A stretch of 64,000 nucleotides of DNA. Source: Costus lasius. Lineage: Eukaryota; Streptophyta; Magnoliopsida; Zingiberales; Costaceae. The position numbers and the translations under genes are program-made. Of this stretch, positions 57,206 to 64,000 are shown piece by piece. Under the pieces are notes generated by a model, which was not told the origin of the DNA, did not search any database, and saw nothing but the letters and a program-made list of their open reading frames with translations. The stretch covers positions 88,634,665 through 88,698,664 of the forward strand of contig CM050453.2 in the NCBI GenBank assembly GCA_027563935.2. The letters run 5' to 3'. Every line of letters begins with the position of its first letter. Positions within the stretch are counted from its first letter, which is position 1.

Positions 57206-57710
57206 CAAATTCGAACGTATGCCCAATGACTCGTTCATCAAATTTTGAACGCGGTCCAATAGCCCATTCACTTAAATTCGAAAACTTGGGCCAATGGCTC
57301 GTTAACCAAAGTTAGAAGGCTTGGCTCAACGGCCTATTCACTCAAATTTTGAACACTTCACCTAGTGGCTTGTTCACCAAATTTTGAATGCTTGGCCTAA
57401 TGGCTTGTTCACTTAAATTTGAATACTTGGCCCAATGGCCCATCCACTCAATTCAAACATTTGGCTAAATGACCTGTTCACACAAATTTGAACACTTGGC
57501 CCAACGGCCCGTTTACCAAATTTTAAACGCTTAGCTCAATAGCCCATTTACCAAATTTTGAACACACGGCCTAATGGTCTATTCACTCAAATTCGAACAT
57601 TTGGCCCAACAATCCATTCACTCGATTCAAACGTTTGGCCCAACATCTTGTTCTCCTATTTTGAACGCTTGGCCCAAAGGCCCATTAACCCATTTCAAAC
57701 ATGGTCATTG
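57206..57710. repeat. Minisatellite, unit about 36 bp, about 13 copies
   Basis: The consensus is near TTGGCCCAATGGCCCATTCA followed by CTCAAATTTTGAACAC, with substitutions in every copy. The array ends CCCATTTCAAAC at about 57700. Confidence 0.85.
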
Positions 57711-58149
57711 ACGTTAAATATCTAGGGTGTGCTATTATTAACTTTGTTTGGGAGGTGCATACGTCGACACTAAGTATCACGGTGTAGTTCCTCAATGTTG
57801 TTACAATATAACTCAGATCTCTCTCTATGGCCTATGTCAAATGATCATCAACTAAAAAAAAAAAAAAAAAATCAAAATTGATGAATATTCACATGTTCCT
57901 CACAAGCCAAATATTTATCGAAAGACATATAAATATTCACATGTCCTTCATAGGTTGAATATCTATTGCATCAAATCTGAATATTCATAAGTCCTCGAAA
58001 GGTAGAATATTCGTCATGTTTGGATATCTACAAGCCTCAAATATTAGGACATTAATTAAAACATTCACAAGTCAATCTATTGAACCACTTTTAGAAGGAG
58101 TAGTCTTGTATCAAGTTGTAAGCCATGTCATGTCATCGCAAAATGTTGT
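57711..58149. other. Intergenic stretch with poly(A) run
   Basis: A run of about 17 A lies at 57855. ATATTCACATGTCCT-type phrases repeat between 57880 and 58010. No gene. Confidence 0.5.
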
Positions 58150-59872
58150 GAATTATTTTATTCTTTCAATTATTTGTCTTCACTTTATTATATATATAGA
58201 TTTTTTAATCAAACGTACCTTAAGCTATTTGGAGATAATTAACAATGAATATTTCCATTCATTAAAAGTCAAAACATACTAAAACAAAAAGACTTATAAT
58301 TTATAAAATGAATTTAAAATGATCACACTACATTTTAATACTAATTATAATTCAACTAATTTTGACCCAATAGTTCTCCACCATGTGTCCTTCACAATAC
58401 AAGTCACAACCACACTTTGAATGAATCCCTTTATCCATCTTCAAGTTTGCACCACCATTGCACAAACACTAGAGAGCGCAAAGAGAAGAGAAGAATACAT
58501 TGGATTTCATACCCTCAAAGGATTGGAATAAACAAATAGATCACAACATTTTAGATATTACATGTGCTTGAGCATTTCAAATAATCACATATCAATTTAG
58601 ACAAATACAACATTTAACCTTATAATTCGTAAGCACCATAATCGTTAGAAATATACTTATGATTATTCACCAATAATAAACTAAATTATAAATTAATTAA
58701 CTTTTAAGTTAGGAACATAGTTCTAATCTTAGTTCATGCAATAACATAGTGTACTGAAGGAAACTAGTGATAATAACAAAAATAAAATGTGTTATTTGTT
58801 AGTGATGAGATGTGACGTGAAATGTGGTGGACACGAAGGCTTACGAGAAAATGACAAAGATATTATTTGTACCGTTGCTCGTAGTAGCAAATGATGTTAG
58901 TGTTTATATAAGTTAGAAATGAAATTTATAATATGCTAAGTAGATAAGGATCACAAATATGGATTGTGAAGTATCACTGACCCATATTTTAATTATATTA
59001 TTCCTTCACTCATTTGTCTTCACTTAATTATATATATAGATATTTTAATTAAATCTACCCTAAGCGACTTAGGGATAATTAACAATGAATATTTTTATTC
59101 ATTGGAAGTTAGAACCTATGAAAACAAAAAACCTTATAATTATACAATTTATAAGATGAATTTGAAATGAGCACACTATATTTTAATACTAATTGTAATT
59201 CAACTAATTTTGACCAATAGTTCTCCACCATTTGTCCTGTCCTTCACAGTACAAGTCACGACCACACTTTGAATTAATCCCTTTATTCATCTTCAAGTTT
59301 GCACCACCATTGCACAAACACTAGAGAGAGCGAAGAGAAGAGAAGAATACATTGGACTTCATACCATCAAAGGGATTGGAATAAACAAATAGATCACAAC
59401 ATTTTAGATTTTACAATGCTTGAGCATTTCATATAATCACATATCAATTTAGACAAAGACAACATCTAACCTTACAATTCGTTAGCACAATAATCGTTAG
59501 AAATATAATAAATGACCAATAATAAACTAAATTATAAATTAATTAACTTATAAGTTAGGAACATAGTTCTAATCTTAGTTCATGCAATAAATAGTGTACA
59601 ATTGCAGGAACTAGTAACAATAACAAAAATAAAATGTGTTATTTGTTAGTGATGAGATGTGACGTGAAATGTCATGGTCACAAAGGCTTACAAGAAAATG
59701 ACAATATTATTCGTATAGTTGCTCATAGTAACAAATGATGATGCAAAATACTGTGTCAAAGAAAAATAAGTGAAACTATGAGTTATTAGTGTTTATATAA
59801 GTTAGAAACAAAATTTATAATATGCTAAGTAGATAAGGATCACAAATATGGATTGTGAAGTATCACTAAGCC
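58150..59872. repeat. Tandem duplication, period 840 bp
   Basis: Unit 1 (about 58150-58979) and unit 2 (about 58995-59872) align throughout: GATAATTAACAATGAATATTT at 58234 and 59074, GTTCTCCACCAT, and the shared end AGTAGATAAGGATCACAAAT. Unit 2 carries a short insertion near 59740. No coding frame is shared. Confidence 0.88.
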
Positions 59873-62480
59873 ACTAAACCATTAATTACTTGATTGAACT
59901 AATATTTCAAACATGTATGAATTATAGAAATTTTAAAAATAGCATTGTAGAAACAATGTATTTATATCTTCAATGCAAATAATAGCAAACTCTTTTTGTC
60001 TCGTAAGTGAAAATCCACCTAAATCAATAGGAAATATATTAGTGAACTCAATCATCATATCAAATGCCCAATGGGCATAATTTGTTGATCTTATGCCCTA
60101 GTGATATACATCTAAAAATCATCTCATCCACAACTCAAATACCTAGCACATATTGTTGAACTATCATAGCCACATGCTCTATCATCCCAACAAAACTTCA
60201 CAATAGAAACGTAGGTGGATAAAATATAATAATATTTTCATGATAACTAACATGGTCATAATTGTAAAAAAAAAGGGGCAGCTCGAGAATGGAATAGTAT
60301 CAAAGTACAATAAATTTAGAAGCCTCATATCAATGTCAAAACTTTATCTTTAAAACCTAATTGACACTTTTAAGCTCCAAAGTATATTTCAATACAACTA
60401 ATGAAGGTCTATATACATACAAAAAGTTAAAAAATTGAAGAATATTATACTTTTCTCATGAAGGCCAATTTGCTCATGATCATCATTGACTCAATTGCAT
60501 GTTAGGTTTCCAAATGAGTTAGAGTAGACACCTAGTTGTGTCGAAGTTTAAGATTATCCTTCCCTTTTTTTGGTGTTGCTAATTGAATATAGCCGATTGA
60601 CTTTCAGATAGAAATACCCTACTAAAACCTTGGATGATAAATTTAATATGACATAAAATCCCACAAAGGTGCTTATTGACATGACTACTTCTGGTAGTGA
60701 GGATATTGGATTCTATTTAGTGGGCACACCCTAGCTTTGCACCATACTTGCTACGTTTCTAGTTGTTCTTTAGTGTCCTAGCAATAGTCATAATTGTGCT
60801 CTAATGGCTAATCTATCTCCTGTGGTTCATAATCCTAGTAATCTTTATCTTCTTGGTTTCTAATTCTTTCATCAATGTGCTATTTACTCTTATTTAATGA
60901 CCATGTCCTCTCTAAACTATGACATGATCTCACTTACTAACTTCTTTCCATTATACTAAACATAAATAATCCTTTGGCTTTTTCCAAAGTAGCTTCTAAA
61001 TATGTGACTACCACTCTTGAGGTTGTAGTTACAACTAGTTTAATGAATACATAATTGTGTGGCTATTATCCAATCACAAAGTGAACTCCCCTAACAAAAT
61101 GTTGAGCATCACATCTCTTAATAGCTTCAATATCAATCTGACTTCAAAATCCTATTAAACTATCAAATATATACTCCACTTACTTTTTGTACTTCAAATT
61201 CATGAACTATTGCTTGTTATAGTCCTTAAATTTATTAGAATGCGCTTCTCATGAAATATTACATATAAAACACTCCATGAAATGACATGTATGCCAAGGG
61301 TAACCCTCTCATCACACTATGAAGAGTTTTTCTAATCATTTAAGAAAAAATCACTAGTACAGTACATCACTTCTTCAAACACTTCAAAGCTTTAAAATCC
61401 TCCTAGAAGCCCTCGTCTAGTGACGAGTCATGTGAACATGCATTTCAATCAATATACATACTTATCCTTTTTCTCTCTATGAACCCTACATTTGGGACTT
61501 GTATGTGAGCCATGTTTCACTTTGGTTGCCCTCCAATCAACATAAAACATGTTATTATTTAGCACTACATTAGTGCACTTATGCTATTAATTCTCAAATC
61601 CTTAAATCCTAGTGATTATACTAATACCTAATCTACCTTTAATACTAAAATAACTATGATCTATTGGATGGATCAAAGGAACGAGCATTCTTGATGGATG
61701 TTGTGGATTACTTTTATTAATTATCCACTCAAGTGGTAGAGGTCATAATTGGTAGAGGGAAGTTGTGATCTTTATAGGGCAAATTTACTGACTACCGAAG
61801 TAATTTTCATGTAGAATATCAAGCTTAAGCAATAGAAGGTTGAAGGATACAGTGCATGGCATGCTAAGACTTATGGCTATTGGGTCAATACTATCAATCA
61901 TAACATGAGGAAGAAAAGGCAAAGGCAACGATAATGGAGGAAAGAATGGATTAGTTTCTCACATTTAGAATAGAACTTTTTGTACACATGTTTGGTTGAT
62001 TTTAGATTAAGAATATTTTGGATATACATTTATGTCTTAGCAATACTTGTATTCCCTCTTACAAAGTATTATGGTGAAGGTAAAAAAAGAGAGAAAAAGA
62101 GATGTTGTCTATGGTAATATAATTTTGATCAAGAGGAAATTAGATTTCAATTGCATAATTTTTGTGCGAGGTAACAATATTCTGACTCAAATTTTTTTTA
62201 AAAAAATAATTTTTTGAATATGATTTTGAGTGTACACACTAGATGTGTGCAATTTTGGATAAGAAGAATAATTTTGATTGAAAATGAAATTGTTTTATCA
62301 TAATTAAATTATTGGTCAAAATTAGAAACATTGACCAATGCAATAGAGTGGTGTTGTAAAATTTGGCCATTATCAATTACTAATGACGAACAATTGCAGC
62401 AAAATTTTAGTCAAAATTGAAAATTTAACCAAATTGGGTTGGAAGAATTTGGCCACAATCAGTTGCTACAAACCTAGGCA
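59873..62480. other. AT-rich intergenic DNA
   Basis: No gene. It may hold very old repeat remnants, but I could not name a family or read a domain. Confidence 0.45.
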
Positions 62481-62720
62481 AAATTAAATTTCTTGACTCG
62501 GTGAGGGGGTTCTTCCATGATTAGTTTGCGAGTCAAAGATGTTGCAAGGAAATAAAAAGGAGAAACGTGGCATCCGGTTTTGAAAATGAAGTTGAGGAGA
62601 AATTAAATTTCTTGACTAAATTCGGTGACGAGATTCTGCCATGATTAGATTTGACCAGCAATTTAATAAGATGTTGAGAGGAAATAAAAAGGAGAAACGT
62701 GGCAACCAATTATGAATATA
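62481..62720. repeat. Tandem duplication, period 132 bp
   Basis: AAATTAAATTTCTTGACT ... CATGATTAG ... GAAATAAAAAGGAGAAACG occurs twice; the second GAAATAAAAAGG is at 62681, the first at 62549. Confidence 0.8.
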
Positions 62721-62989
62721 GAAAATAAGAACATTAAAGGAGAAATTAAAGGACAATCACACACTCAAAAGGAGAAATTAAAGGTCATTGGACAATGTTC
62801 GATCAATACGAGTTATGTAAATCTTCCAACTTTCTTTTTGGAACATGTATTAAAACGATGCTCTTACGTTGAACCATGTTCTATCTAAATTAATTCAAAA
62901 GATATCATATGAGATAGACTAAAAAGTGTCATAGTATGTCTTTTACAAGAATTTAGGAATATGAGACACATCTCATGCCATACCTCTAA

Positions 62990-63780
62990 TAAGTTGGAGC
63001 TCAAACCATAAAATGTCTCTTTTGATAGTGCCACAGAGAAGAAAGTGTTTATTGCTCAAACAAATGTGAATTCTTTAGAAAAAGTTTCTTGTAGAAAATA
63101 ATAGTGGGAAACAATTAGATTTTAATATGGTTCATATATATAGAAAAAGCAATGTACATGAGATAAAAGCTTAATTACAAATGGAAGGTTAATGAGAGCA
63201 AAATCATCATCCTAGTGTTATATGCAGATGGAATACTCTTTAGGAATGTCAAATAGGTACCAAGTTTATCTAAGTGATGGTGAAATTGAGAATAATCTCA
63301 AAATCATCATCCTAGTGTACAAGAACTATGGATTTATTCTTAATTTCTGATGGTAAGGCAGAGTTGTCTAAATGGTTATGCAAATGCTATATTCCAAACC
63401 AACTAACATAACTCATGATCATAATTAAATTACCTACAAAAAGTATCTTGTAGAAAATAATAGTGGGAGGCAATAAGATTTTAATATGATTCATATATAT
63501 ATAGAAAAAGCAATGTACATGAGATAAAAGCTTAATTACAAGGAGGAAGGTTAATGAGTGCATAATCATCTTCCTAGTATTATATTCAGATGGAATACTA
63601 TTTAGGAATGTCAAATAGGTACCAAGTTTATATAAGTGATGGTGAAATTGAGAATAACCTTATGTCATACAAGAACTATGGTTTTATTCTTAATTTATGG
63701 TGGTAAGGCAGAGTTGTCTAAATGGTTATGCAAATACTATATTCCAAACCAACTAAAATAACTCATGATCACTGTGAGAA
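62990..63780 (+). pseudogene. Decayed Copia-like fragments, tandemly duplicated
   Basis: Near 63020-63055 I read DSATEKKVFIA, like the Copia integrase end, and near 63210-63245 VLYADGILFRNVK, like the RT Y-V-D-D region with one Asp now Gly. The segment 63081-63400 recurs at 63440-63770, offset 359. Stops are everywhere. Confidence 0.45.
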
Positions 63781-64000
63781 TGCATTATACAATTATGATA
63801 TGTTTCATAACTTGTGCTGAATTTAAATATTAAGGACAAATGGACTGAATTATACAGTAATATTGTCGAAAAAAGGTTATATCAAAATTTGACACTTTTA
63901 TGACTTAGATAGTTGTTAAATATCACTCGTTAATTGTAACATTATAATGAGATTATAACATTACTACTAGTGTTATAAGAACCTACAGAATCACACTCAA

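Noticed and set aside
55880..57710. CRISPR-like array
   Set aside because: Units are degenerate and contiguous without unique spacers, and the sequence is a plant genome.
1..64000. tRNA, rRNA or other structured RNA genes
   Set aside because: I found no cloverleaf or conserved rRNA segment. The only tRNA-like sequences are retrotransposon primer-binding sites.

Overview
This window is nuclear DNA of a flowering plant. It is AT-rich, gene-poor and has GT-AG spliced exons. It is packed with nested Athila-type Ty3/gypsy and Copia LTR retrotransposons, MITE-like elements, minisatellites and segmental duplications. I could not place the species; nothing bacterial, organellar or CRISPR-like is present. 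Repeat families were named from protein motifs read by eye, not from a search.

Layout. (1) 1-17822: an Athila-like retrotransposon on the minus strand (call it A1), with a decayed gag-pol and its 3' LTR cut by the window start. A 9.26-kb Copia element (7724-16985, TTCTC target-site duplication on both sides) is inserted in its 5' LTR. The Copia LTRs are nearly identical, yet its coding interior is wrecked. (2) 17823-19910: a GC-rich stretch, an AT-rich stretch, a CT-rich tandem repeat and a tandem repeat carrying 14-17-base G runs. (3) 19911-21824: a solo Copia-type LTR with CTTTT target-site duplications, a TATA box and a cluster of perfect dyads. (4) 21825-25366: AT-rich upstream DNA with a hAT-like MITE, ending in a dense W-box cluster. 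(5) 25367-51774: the one convincing host gene, a G-type lectin S-receptor-like serine/threonine kinase on the plus strand. Eight exons join in frame to a 782-residue protein with a signal peptide, lectin, S-locus glycoprotein and PAN domains, one membrane helix and a complete kinase. Intron 5 is about 20.1 kb. It holds MITE-like repeats, a TIR-bounded GC-rich composite, a decayed gypsy fragment and a second, antisense Athila-like element (A2, 37255-49392). (6) 51775-64000: no recognisable gene. There are tandem and dispersed duplications, a three-tier minisatellite block (about 55.9-57.7 kb), an 840-bp tandem duplication and decayed Copia-like fragments.

How it fits together. The receptor kinase looks like a membrane immune or recognition receptor; the W boxes suggest WRKY control. 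Its frame and splice sites survive although retrotransposons expanded one intron about a hundredfold. A2 is the most unusual element. It keeps gag-protease and an accessory plant-transposon-type ORF, but reverse transcriptase, RNase H and integrase are missing at what looks like a clean junction, so it would need proteins from a relative such as A1. A1 and A2 share short CG-rich dyads in their LTRs, a candidate family-level regulatory code.
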